Shown here in pieces: positions 1 through 6,549 of a stretch of 33,206 nt of DNA. The translations under genes and the position numbers were made by a program. The notes under the pieces were generated by a model that worked only from the letters and a program-made list of their open reading frames with translations, was not told the origin of the DNA and did no database searches. This stretch comes from Klebsiella pneumoniae (lineage in GTDB: Bacteria > Pseudomonadota > Gammaproteobacteria > Burkholderiales > SG8-39): positions 1-33,206 of the forward strand of contig CAMDRJ010000012.1 of NCBI GenBank assembly GCA_945906755.1. Reading direction: 5' to 3'. Each line of letters starts with the position of its first letter. Position 1 is the first letter of the stretch.

Positions 1-42
1 CAGCGAAAGCCCGGGTTGAAACTGGATACGATTCATCGGCAT
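1..42 (-). CDS. IS1595-family transposase, N-terminal 14 residues
   Basis: Reading leftwards from the ATG at 42, the peptide is MPMNRIQFQPGLSL, which continues past the window edge. The pattern MN-R-QFQPGLS at the very N-terminus is what I know from IS1595-group transposases of Betaproteobacteria, DDE-type enzymes that usually begin with a zinc-ribbon domain just after this motif. A strong ribosome binding site (GAGGAGG on the minus strand, 49-55) lies six bases before the ATG, which supports this start. Only 14 codons are visible, so intactness of the enzyme cannot be judged. Confidence 0.65.
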   Translation of the reverse strand, partial: MPMNRIQFQPGLSL

Positions 43-110
43 GGGGTACCTCCTCGTCGGGAAGGCCCCCATCTTCAACTACCCGCTAGCTCGCCACGTG
101 AGCCGGCGGA
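1..110 (-). mobile_element. Right-hand end of an IS1595-family insertion sequence (partial)
   Basis: The first about 110 bases hold the 5' end of a transposase gene on the minus strand and its leader, and they abut a pelG reading frame that is open only from about position 102 rightwards. The element therefore ends somewhere between about 95 and 117. The exact terminal inverted repeat and any target duplication cannot be fixed, because the other end lies outside the window. The family call rests on the transposase N-terminus alone. Confidence 0.6.
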
Positions 111-422
111 GTTTCATTGCTAATCAGGAGCCTTTATATCCCGTTGCTATACGTCGACATGATTTCGGCGAGCCTGCAAGTGCTGCTGCTTGCGATCCTC
201 ACGATCTTCTACTATCTCGATAAGCGCAGAATCGTCCTGTTGCTAGTGAGCCTGTGTTTCATCCTCAACGCGTGCCTCACCTGGGTGACGTTGCAACTTG
301 GTGCGCCGTTCTATGGCTACGGGTTTGCGCTCGCGCTGGTCGCGACAATCGTCGCCGCCATCTGGTTCCTCGACGCCAAACTCGCCTCGCTCGAATACGA
401 AACGTTCATGCTGCAGCGATAG
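102..422 (+). pseudogene. pelG: pelG 3' end (Pel polysaccharide transporter), cut by the insertion sequence
   Basis: The frame from about 102 to the stop at 420-422 encodes about 105 hydrophobic residues with three likely membrane segments. It contains IPLLYVDM, SASLQVLLLAIL, FYLDKRR-like, and the end motif FYGYGFALAL followed by LEYETFM. I recognise these as the C-terminus of PelG, the inner-membrane protein of the Pel exopolysaccharide machinery (normally about 450 residues). The in-frame TGA at 99-101 and the neighbouring transposase start show the frame is broken just upstream. The nominal TTG start at 117 has no convincing ribosome binding site, so this is read as a remnant. The rest of pelG may survive on the other side of the insertion sequence. 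Confidence 0.6.
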
Positions 423-490
423 CGCCACGTAGAGCAGCGCGCCAAGCGCTCGCATATACTGAGCGGCTATCCTGAAGCAGAAATCTGTCT

Positions 491-1375
491 GTGTTCCCTG
501 GCTTTGAGCGGCGTCAATTCGATGCCGGCGATGGCATCACCATCAACGGTGTCGTAGGCGGCAGCGGACCGCCGCTATTGCTGCTGCACGGGCATCCGCA
601 ATCCCATGTGATGTGGCACAAGATTGCGCCGCGCCTGGCTAAGCGGTTTACCGTCGTGGCAACCGACCTGCGCGGCTACGGCGACAGCTCGAAGCCATCG
701 GGCCTGGCCGATCACAGCAATTACGCCAAACGCGCAATGGCTGCCGATCAAGTCGCGGTGATGCGATCGCTTGGCTTTGAGCGCTTCAACTTATGTGGGC
801 ACGACCGTGGTGCGCGCGTGTCGCATCGGCTCGCGGTAGATCATCCCGAATGCATCGAAAAACTCGTGCTGCTCGATATCTCGCCCACCCTTGCGATGTA
901 CGAGCAGACCACGAAACTCTTGGCCACGCTTTATTTCCATTGGTTCTTCCTCATCCAGCCCAAGCCGCTGCCCGAGACCATGATCGGCGCCAATGCCGAC
1001 TTCTATTACAAGACAGTCATGGGCAGCCGCTGGGGTGGCCTCAGCGTCTTCGCACCGGAGGCGCTGGCGGAATACGCGCGTTGCTGGAATCGGCCGGAAA
1101 CCATCCACGCGATGTGCGAGGACTACCGCGCGGCGGCGTCGATCGATCTCGAGCACGACCGCGCCGATCGCGACGCCGGCAACAAGATTCGCTGCCCGCT
1201 GCTGGTATTGTGGGGCGCGAACGGCGTCATTGAAAAGTGCTTCCAGCCGCTTGATGACTGGGCGCGCGTCGCAGCGGATGTGCGCGGCCATAGCGTAGCC
1301 TCCGGACACTACATCCCGGAAGAAATCCCCATACAGCTTGCCGATGAGCTCGAAGCGTTTTTCGAATCGGCCTGA
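491..1375 (+). CDS. Alpha/beta hydrolase, fluoroacetate/haloacetate dehalogenase family
   Basis: This is a 294-residue alpha/beta-hydrolase. The oxyanion region LLLHGHPQ lies at 30-37. The nucleophile elbow GHDRGAR (103-109) gives Asp105 with Arg106 and Arg109, the arrangement used by fluoroacetate dehalogenases to hold the substrate carboxylate. Asp129 (LLDISPT), His150-Trp151 and Tyr212 match the expected acid and halide-pocket residues, and His273 in SGHYIPEE is the catalytic base. Known members hydrolyse 2-haloacids to 2-hydroxyacids, but relatives with the same residues can be general hydrolases. The start is a GTG at 491 with a poor ribosome binding site; it is chosen because family members begin with MFPGFE. 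The next gene on the same strand begins 44 bases downstream. Confidence 0.85.
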   Translation: MFPGFERRQFDAGDGITINGVVGGSGPPLLLLHGHPQSHVMWHKIAPRLAKRFTVVATDLRGYGDSSKPSGLADHSNYAKRAMAADQVAVMRSLGFERFNLCGHDRGARVSHRLAVDHPECIEKLVLLDISPTLAMYEQTTKLLATLYFHWFFLIQPKPLPETMIGANADFYYKTVMGSRWGGLSVFAPEALAEYARCWNRPETIHAMCEDYRAAASIDLEHDRADRDAGNKIRCPLLVLWGANGVIEKCFQPLDDWARVAADVRGHSVASGHYIPEEIPIQLADELEAFFESA

Positions 1376-1419
1376 CGCGTTAGCATTAGCCCTTCCCTAC
1401 TTCACCCCAGACTCTCAAC

Positions 1420-2487
1420 ATGGCAAAACATCGGATCGCGGTCATACCAGGTGATGGCATCGGCAAGGAAGTGATGCCAGAAGGCCTTCGCGTCCTCGAT
1501 GCGGCGGCACGCAAATTCGGCATCGAATTGTCGCTCGACCATTTCGATTGGAGTTGCGACAACTACGATCGCATCGGCTCCTGGATGCCGGCCAACTGGA
1601 AAGAACAAATCGGCGGCCATGAGTGCCTGTTTTTCGGCGCCACCGGATGGCCGGCCAAGGTGAAGGACCATGTGTCGCTGTGGGATTCCCTGATCAAGTT
1701 TCGCCGCGAATTCGATCAATACGTGAACTTGAGGCCGGTCCGCCTGATGCCGGGCGTGAAATGCCCGTTGGCTGATCGCAAACCGGGCGATATCGATTTC
1801 TTTGTCGTACGCGAGAACACCGAAGGCGAGTATTCCTCGGTTGGCGGGCGCTTGTTCGAAGGCACCGACCGGGAGCTTGCCATGCAGCAGGCTACGTTCA
1901 CCCGCCACGGCACCGATCGCATCATGCGCTTCGCGTTTGAACTCGCGAAGAAGCGGCCGAAGAAACACGTTACGTCGGCCACCAAATCGAACGGCATTTC
2001 CATCACGATGCCGTACTGGGATGAGCGGTTCGCCGCGATGGCCAAGCAATACCCGGACATTCGCGTCGACCAGTTCCACATCGATATTCTTTGCGCGAAC
2101 TTCGTGCTGCATCCGGATTGGTTCGATGTCGTGGTCGCCTCCAACTTGTTTGGTGACCTGCTCTCTGATCTCGGACCTGCCTGCACAGGCACGATCGGCA
2201 TTGCGCCCTCCGGCAATATCAACAATGAGCGAAAATTCCCGTCCTTGTTCGAACCGGTCCATGGCTCAGCGCCCGATATCTATGGCAAGGGCATTGCCAA
2301 TCCGGTCGCGCAAATCTGGTCGGGCGCATTGATGCTCGACTTTCTTGGGTACACGAAGGCGCATGACGCCATCGTGAAGGCTATCGAAACAGTGTTGGGC
2401 GGGGGCACCAAAGGTCCGCTCACGCCCGATCTTGGCGGCCGTGCCAAAACCACCGACCTTGGCAAAGCCATCGTCGAAGCCTTGTGA
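1420..2487 (+). CDS. Tartrate dehydrogenase / D-malate dehydrogenase family oxidoreductase
   Basis: A 355-residue member of the isocitrate/isopropylmalate dehydrogenase superfamily. It has the N-terminal IPGDGIG (9-15), the substrate arginines Arg95, Arg105 and Arg131, catalytic Lys189, and metal-binding Asp222, Asp246 and Asp250 in the SNLFGDLLSDLGP stretch. The signatures LRPVRLMPGVKCPL and TSATKSNGISITMPYWDER are typical of the tartrate dehydrogenase (TtuC-like) branch, which oxidises and decarboxylates tartrate or D-malate with NAD and a divalent metal. The exact substrate is uncertain. Length is normal and the frame intact. It is followed after 8 bases by two FMN reductase genes, so the three are probably one transcript. 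Confidence 0.88.
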   Translation: MAKHRIAVIPGDGIGKEVMPEGLRVLDAAARKFGIELSLDHFDWSCDNYDRIGSWMPANWKEQIGGHECLFFGATGWPAKVKDHVSLWDSLIKFRREFDQYVNLRPVRLMPGVKCPLADRKPGDIDFFVVRENTEGEYSSVGGRLFEGTDRELAMQQATFTRHGTDRIMRFAFELAKKRPKKHVTSATKSNGISITMPYWDERFAAMAKQYPDIRVDQFHIDILCANFVLHPDWFDVVVASNLFGDLLSDLGPACTGTIGIAPSGNINNERKFPSLFEPVHGSAPDIYGKGIANPVAQIWSGALMLDFLGYTKAHDAIVKAIETVLGGGTKGPLTPDLGGRAKTTDLGKAIVEAL

Positions 2488-2495
2488 GGCACTGA

Positions 2496-3158
2496 ATGCT
2501 ACCCGTTGGTTCCATCCCATTGATCACCTGTATCGGCGGGTCCTCGCGCGCCGATTCAACAACCGAGCGCGCGCTGCGTGTGACCGCAAAAATCGTTGAA
2601 AGCCTGGGTGCGCGCGTCGAAGTGTTTGCCGGCCAGGAACTGATCCTGCCGATGTACGCGCCAGAAAATCCTGAACGCTCGCCAATTGCACGTGCGTTGA
2701 TCCAAAGTCTGCGCGCCTGCGATGGCGTGATCCTCGCCAGTGCGGGCTACCATGGCGCGATATCGGGGCTCGTCAAGAACGCGCTCGATTACACCGAAGA
2801 CATGGCCAAAGACGCCTCCCCGTATCTGCATGGGCGTGCGGTGGGCTGTATTGCGGTGGCCAATCGGTGGCAGATGACCGGCACCACCTTGGTGTCGCTG
2901 CGCTCGGTGGTGCATGCATTGCGTGGCTGGCCGACTCCACTCGGTGTCGCCATCAATGCAACGATTGAAGCGTTTAACAACGAGGGTCAATGTATTGCCC
3001 CCGATCTCGAACGGAACCTGCGCACGCTGGCCGAGCAGGTCGTCGAATTCGCGCGCATGCGAAGCTTTTTCGAACGCATGCTGCCGCAAGTACAACCCGG
3101 CTATGTGGAAGATGCGTTGATGAATTTCTATGGCGCCGTGCCGGAGCATTTGCAATGA
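2496..3158 (+). CDS. NADPH-dependent FMN reductase family protein, copy 1
   Basis: A 220-residue flavodoxin-like reductase. The phosphate-binding loop for FMN is CIGGSSRADSTTERAL near residue 12, and SAGYHGAISGLVKNALDY near 87-104 corresponds to the usual S-P-E-Y-N-G...LKNALDW flavin-contact motif. Such enzymes reduce FMN with NAD(P)H, often for a partner monooxygenase. It has a C-terminal extension of about 35 residues that its neighbour lacks. Its stop overlaps the start of copy 2 in an ATGA, so translation is probably coupled. No FMN-dependent monooxygenase is visible in the window, so the partner is unknown. Confidence 0.82.
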   Translation: MLPVGSIPLITCIGGSSRADSTTERALRVTAKIVESLGARVEVFAGQELILPMYAPENPERSPIARALIQSLRACDGVILASAGYHGAISGLVKNALDYTEDMAKDASPYLHGRAVGCIAVANRWQMTGTTLVSLRSVVHALRGWPTPLGVAINATIEAFNNEGQCIAPDLERNLRTLAEQVVEFARMRSFFERMLPQVQPGYVEDALMNFYGAVPEHLQ

Positions 3159-3724
3159 GCAAGGCGCCCCGGTTTGTTTGCATTGGCGGCACCACCCGCG
3201 CAGGCTCATCCACCGAGCGCGCCCTTCGCTATACCGCGATGCTGCTCCAGGAAGCAGGCGGCAAGGTCGATGTATTTGCCGGTCCGGAACTCGTTCTGCC
3301 GATGTATTCCTTGCAGGAGGCACAGCGCTCGCCGGTTGCAACGCGCATCGTCGAGGCACTTCGCGAGGCCGATGGCTTGGTGCTCGCAAGCCCTGGCTAC
3401 CATGGCGGATTTTCCGGTCTGATCAAGAACGTCCTCGATTATCTGGAGGACATGTCAGGTGACGCCGCACCTTATCTGCGCGGTCGAGCGGTCGGATGCA
3501 TTGCAAGCGCGTTCGGCTGGCAGGCGATCGGCACGACGCTGTTGTCGCTTCGTTCTGTCGTGCACGCACTCGGCGCCTGGCCCACACCCACCGGCGTATC
3601 GATGATTTCAACCGGACGGCTGTTCGATGACCAGGGCCGATGCGTCAATGAAGAGCTGGACGAGCAGTTTCGCCGACTGGCCGATGAGCTACTGGAATTT
3701 GCCAGGCGGCGACAGGCCGCATAG
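3155..3724 (+). CDS. NADPH-dependent FMN reductase family protein, copy 2
   Basis: A 189-residue paralogue of the preceding protein. About half of aligned residues are identical by eye, including CIGGTTRAG-STERAL, SPGYHGGFSGLIKNVLDY, RGRAVGCIA and LSLRSVVHALG-WPTP. The frame is open further upstream, but the ATG at 3155 is chosen because it overlaps the previous stop (ATGA) and places the FMN loop at the usual distance from the N-terminus. The pair looks like a tandem duplication that has diverged, and the two products may form a heterodimer; that is inference. It closes the plus-strand operon, and a 7-bp tandem repeat begins four bases after its stop. Confidence 0.82.
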   Translation: MSKAPRFVCIGGTTRAGSSTERALRYTAMLLQEAGGKVDVFAGPELVLPMYSLQEAQRSPVATRIVEALREADGLVLASPGYHGGFSGLIKNVLDYLEDMSGDAAPYLRGRAVGCIASAFGWQAIGTTLLSLRSVVHALGAWPTPTGVSMISTGRLFDDQGRCVNEELDEQFRRLADELLEFARRRQAA

Positions 3725-3727
3725 CCG

Positions 3728-3754
3728 CGTACTACGTACTACGTACTACGTACT
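3728..3754. repeat. Short tandem repeat, unit CGTACTA, 3.9 copies
   Basis: Three perfect copies of CGTACTA followed by CGTACT lie directly after the second FMN reductase gene and before the decayed EAL gene. The unit contains the palindrome GTAC. It is a candidate slipped-strand repeat, and no function can be read from it. Confidence 0.85.
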
Positions 3755-3768
3755 CGACGCTGCGACCG

Positions 3769-4386
3769 CTAATCGCTCTCGATCGGCGCATCCTGCTGCA
3801 ACGATGCGTGCGCGTTCAGCCATGCGATAAATTGGTCGTGCGCGAGCGCCGGACTAAACAAATAGCCCTGCGCTAAATCGCATTGCATATCGCGCAGACA
3901 ATCAAGGGTAGGCCGGTCTTCTACCCCCTCGGCCACGGTCCGCATGCCAAAGTTGCGGGCAAGATCGATCATCGCCCGAACGATCTGCCGGTCGCCCGCG
4001 CTAATCCGCATGTTCTTGACGAAGAGCTGGTCGATTTTCACTTCATTGAGCGGCAACTCGCGAAATTGCGCAAGCGACGAATAGCCGGTGCCAAAATCGT
4101 CCATGGCAAGATGGACGCCCATTGCCCGCAGTCGATGCAACAATTCCACCGACCTTTTCATATCGCGCAGAAATCCGGTTTCAGTGATCTCGAGCGTCAA
4201 CCGTGTGGGTGCGACTTTCCATACCCGCAGGAGTTACTCCACCTCATCGGGCAATCCAACGTTGGTTAGCATGCGCGCCGAAAGATTAACGCTAAGGCCC
4301 CCATGCCAACCGGCACGGTCGAATGTACCTAGGTGGCGAAGCGCGGTGCCAAGCACCAGATGCGAAAGCGCATAGATGATAGACCT
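3769..4386 (-). pseudogene. EAL-domain (c-di-GMP phosphodiesterase) remnant with an in-frame stop
   Basis: On the minus strand, the C-terminal two thirds of an EAL domain can be read in one frame: ALRHLGTFDRAGW, LSVNLSARML, LTLEITETGF, MDDFGTGYSSL, VKIDQLFV and VAEGVED. In active enzymes the DDFGTGYSS loop binds metal and c-di-GMP. The frame is interrupted by TAA at 4234-4236, probably an altered CAA or CAG, between LPDEVE and LLRVWKV. The N-terminal part with the EAL motif itself, and any GGDEF or sensor domain, is missing, and the sequence runs straight into the tail of a yceH remnant near 4386-4395. The gene cannot make a working phosphodiesterase. A 143-residue open stretch from 4200 remains but lacks key residues. 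Confidence 0.8.
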
Positions 4387-4394
4387 TCATTTCA

Positions 4395-4716
4395 AGTTCT
4401 TGATAGAGACGCTGCACCATCGCTTGCAGCGCGTCGAGCTCAGTGCGCATTTGCGCCACCGTGGTGCGAAGCGCCACCACCTCGGCGGTGGAAACGTCGG
4501 CAATACCCGAGTGGGCCATGCCGGCGACGCCGAGTTCGACGGCCACCGCACCCGCCAATAAATGCGCGTAACGCACGTCGCGCGATCCGGGGAGGCGATT
4601 GAGTCGCGTCACGAGCGGGCGCGTCGCATATCAGGCGTCGTGGCTTCCTTTTCAATCAACACGCCAAGGACGCGCGTTTCAAGAAGCGAGAGCGGGGAAG
4701 CGACCGGATTGAACAT
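4395..4716 (-). pseudogene. yceH: yceH (DUF480 / UPF0502) remnant with its middle deleted
   Basis: From the ATG at 4716 the minus strand reads MFNPVASPLSLLETR, then VLGVLIEKEATTPD, the clear N-terminus of YceH/UPF0502 proteins. After about 29 residues the frame ends at a TGA near 4612. In another frame it resumes with LVTRLNRLPGSRDVRYAHLLAG and a coiled-coil-like tail (TELDALQAMVQRLYQELE), the C-terminus of the same family. Full-length YceH is a little over 200 residues with winged-helix repeats, so well over half is missing between about 4615 and 4630, with a frameshift. The family's function is poorly known. Downstream it is fused to the EAL remnant. Confidence 0.8.
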
Positions 4717-4869
4717 AGTGGTCCTCGTTGCGGGGGACGGGCAAACCTACCCATGCTTATCGACGCGTCGACACGCTTCGAGAGACCCAAGATGGCGGAC
4801 CCGATCACGCTTGGGAGCACTTGGTCCGTCTTGGTAGACTCCATCGCTCCCTGGATTGAAGGAACAACC
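4717..4869. promoter_or_regulatory. Divergent intergenic region between two gene remnants, weak promoter candidate
   Basis: This 153-base stretch separates the start of the yceH remnant (minus) from the start of the FAD oxidoreductase remnant (plus). On the plus strand, TTGGGA (4811-4816) and TAGACT (4835-4840) are 18 bases apart and could be a sigma-70-like promoter, matching 4 of 6 consensus bases in each box. AAGGA lies six bases before the ATG at 4870. No operator-like palindrome stands out. Confidence 0.3.
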
Positions 4870-4926
4870 ATGACGCAATCGCACGGCTCGCTGGATGTTT
4901 TGATTGTTGGATGCGGTGTCGCCGGT
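4870..4926 (+). pseudogene. 5' end of an FAD-dependent oxidoreductase gene, truncated by deletion
   Basis: From the ATG at 4870, preceded by AAGGA, the frame reads MTQSHGSLDVLIVGCGVAG. This is the first beta strand and glycine loop of an FAD- or NAD-binding Rossmann fold (usually GxGxxG). After about 19 residues similarity stops: the following bases belong, in antisense, to the lipocalin-like remnant. The rest of the gene, normally several hundred codons, is gone. The exact oxidoreductase family cannot be told from so short a piece. Confidence 0.6.
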
Positions 4927-5031
4927 AACCGATTCACCAAACGGCATGGTCGGTGCGCGGCCATCGCTGTATGCAATCGTCCAGCGCGCCAAACGCCACG
5001 CACCTAGAAGTTTTTCTGCGTTACTCGACAT
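4924..5031 (-). pseudogene. 5' end of a lipocalin-like domain gene, truncated by deletion
   Basis: From the ATG at 5031 the minus strand reads MSSNAEKLLGAWRLARWTI followed by AYSDGRAPTMPFGE. The L-x-G-x-W-R-L...Y-x-D-G-R...PFG pattern is the start of the lipocalin-like domain (lipocalin_5 type), small proteins of about 140-150 residues. After about 36 residues the frame passes into the antisense of the FAD oxidoreductase remnant. A single deletion that removed the 3' parts of two convergent genes and joined their 5' parts explains both truncations. Confidence 0.6.
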
Positions 5032-5197
5032 GAAAGGCGCTCAATTGCGAATAGGAGAGGAAAAGCATAGCAGAGCCGTTCGGTCAGTCTTCGTGGCACA
5101 CGCCATCGCATGAAGCCCACAGCGTCCCTGCCCGACTCGGTGATTCGCGATAAGCTGCGACGCGATTTGCCGCAGACCGAGCCCTTCCTCCAAGCTG
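5032..5197. other. Intergenic region upstream of the molybdenum hydroxylase operon
   Basis: The 166 bases before the operon hold no convincing gene and no promoter good enough to report. A 43-codon frame starting at 5110 runs into the first operon gene and shows no similarity I recognise. Confidence 0.5.
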
Positions 5198-6067
5198 ATG
5201 AAACCCCCACCATTCAAATACGTTGCCGCACGCTCGCTTGAAGAAGCGATCGACGCCCTCGCACGCGCGGATGGCGAGGCAAAAGTGCTCGCGGGTGGAC
5301 AAAGCCTGGTGCCGATGCTCAATTTCCGGCTCCTCGAACCGGCTTGGCTGGTGGATATCAATCGTATTCCGGACCTTGACGGTCTTCGCGAAGACACGGG
5401 CACCATCCGTATCGGCGCACTCACCCGACATAAAACAACCGAAAGCTCGCCGTTGATTGCGAATGCGTTGCCGGTCGTGGCAGCGGCCATGTCTCATGTT
5501 GCACACTTTGGCGTACGCAATCGCGGCACGATCGGTGGCAGCCTTGCGCATGCCGACCCGGCTGCCGAGTTGCCGATGATGGCGATGCTTCTTGATGCAT
5601 CGATCATCACGCAATCGGCGAACGGGCAACGAACGATCGCCGCGAAAGACTTTTTTCAGGGATCGCTCGCAACCGCGCTTGAACCAACGGAAATCATCAC
5701 CGCAGTCGCACTTCCAAAGCTCCCCGCTGCAACCGGATGGTCGTTCGAAGAAATATCGCGCCGGCCGGGGGATTTCGCGGTCGCTGCGGTGGCGATCACC
5801 ATCACGCAGCAAGGCGGTCGCTGCACGCATGCGCGTATCGCATTGGCAGGCGTCGGTGCCACGCCGATGCGGTTCCCGCAGGCCGAACACATGTTGGTCG
5901 GGCAGACGATTGATTCGACGATCGCCAATGCTGCCGCAGCGATGGCGCGCGAACAGTGTGCGCCACAATCCGACCTGCACGGCTCAGCCGATTATCGGCG
6001 CCACCTCGTTGGCCATCTCACCGCGCGTGGCATCGCGGCGGCGGCGCTTGGTAAGGCTTCGCAATGA
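5198..6067 (+). CDS. Molybdenum hydroxylase FAD-binding (medium) subunit, CoxM/xanthine dehydrogenase type
   Basis: A 289-residue FAD subunit of the xanthine dehydrogenase/CO dehydrogenase family. The two FAD-binding loops are AGGQSLVP (32-39) and TIGGSLAHADPAAELP (from 111). The C-terminal CO_deh_flav_C-like region includes GVGATPMRF. The subunit passes electrons from the iron-sulphur subunit to an acceptor. It is the first gene of a medium-small-large set; its stop overlaps the small-subunit start in ATGA. The ATG at 5198 has only a weak ribosome binding site, but the N-terminus (KPPPFKYVAARSLEEA) starts at the normal place for the family. Confidence 0.92.
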   Translation: MKPPPFKYVAARSLEEAIDALARADGEAKVLAGGQSLVPMLNFRLLEPAWLVDINRIPDLDGLREDTGTIRIGALTRHKTTESSPLIANALPVVAAAMSHVAHFGVRNRGTIGGSLAHADPAAELPMMAMLLDASIITQSANGQRTIAAKDFFQGSLATALEPTEIITAVALPKLPAATGWSFEEISRRPGDFAVAAVAITITQQGGRCTHARIALAGVGATPMRFPQAEHMLVGQTIDSTIANAAAAMAREQCAPQSDLHGSADYRRHLVGHLTARGIAAAALGKASQ

Positions 6068-6549
6068 GCGAATCCGCGCGCATTCGCGTCACGGTCAATG
6101 GTGCGCTCGTCGAGCGCGATGTCGAACCACGCATGCTGCTTGGCGATTTCTTGCGCATCACACTGAACCTGACCGGTACGCATTTCGGCTGCGAGCATGG
6201 CGTGTGCGGTGCGTGTACCGTGATTGTCAATGGCGATAGCGCACGCTCGTGTCTGATGTTCGCAATCCAAGCCGATGGCGGCACGGTCGAAACAGTCGAG
6301 AGCCTCGGCACCATCGATGCGCTCCATCCGCTACAGGAAGCCTTTCGCACCCATCACGCCCTGCAATGCGGCTATTGCACACCCGGCATGTTGATGACTG
6401 CACTTGATCTCATCCGCAAACGCCCGCTTGCCAACGATGCGGAGATCCGCGACGGCCTGTCGGGGAATCTTTGCCGCTGCACCGGATACCAGAACATCGT
6501 GATAGCCGTACGTGAGGCGGCAAAGTCGATGCGGATTGAGAAGGCCTGA
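6064..6549 (+). CDS. Molybdenum hydroxylase 2Fe-2S (small) subunit, CoxS type
   Basis: A 161-residue iron-sulphur subunit with both expected clusters. Cys43, Cys48, Cys51 and Cys63 form the plant-ferredoxin-type site (GCEHGVCGACTV). Cys102, Cys105, Cys137 and Cys139 form the second site (QCGYCTPGM and NLCRCTGYQNI). It carries electrons from the molybdenum centre to the FAD subunit. Start and stop both overlap the neighbours (ATGA with the FAD subunit, TGATG with the large subunit), which suggests translational coupling and equal expression. Confidence 0.95.
   Translation: MSESARIRVTVNGALVERDVEPRMLLGDFLRITLNLTGTHFGCEHGVCGACTVIVNGDSARSCLMFAIQADGGTVETVESLGTIDALHPLQEAFRTHHALQCGYCTPGMLMTALDLIRKRPLANDAEIRDGLSGNLCRCTGYQNIVIAVREAAKSMRIEKA

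Noticed and set aside
791-1309. Long minus-strand frame opposite the dehalogenase-like hydrolase
   Set aside because: It is the antisense shadow of a clear alpha/beta-hydrolase gene and has no recognisable motif.
1402-2262. A 286-codon minus-strand frame opposite the tartrate dehydrogenase gene
   Set aside because: It is rich in Arg, Ala and His as expected for antisense of high-GC genes, and the plus strand has full catalytic motifs.
3728-3754. CRISPR-like array
   Set aside because: The unit is only 7 bases, with no spacers and no cas genes nearby.
4333-4602. Plus-strand frame over the yceH remnant
   Set aside because: It is antisense to recognisable YceH tail sequence and has low-complexity Arg/Pro-rich content.
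5110-5241. 43-codon frame before the molybdenum hydroxylase operon
   Set aside because: It overlaps the first operon gene, has no ribosome binding site and no recognised similarity.
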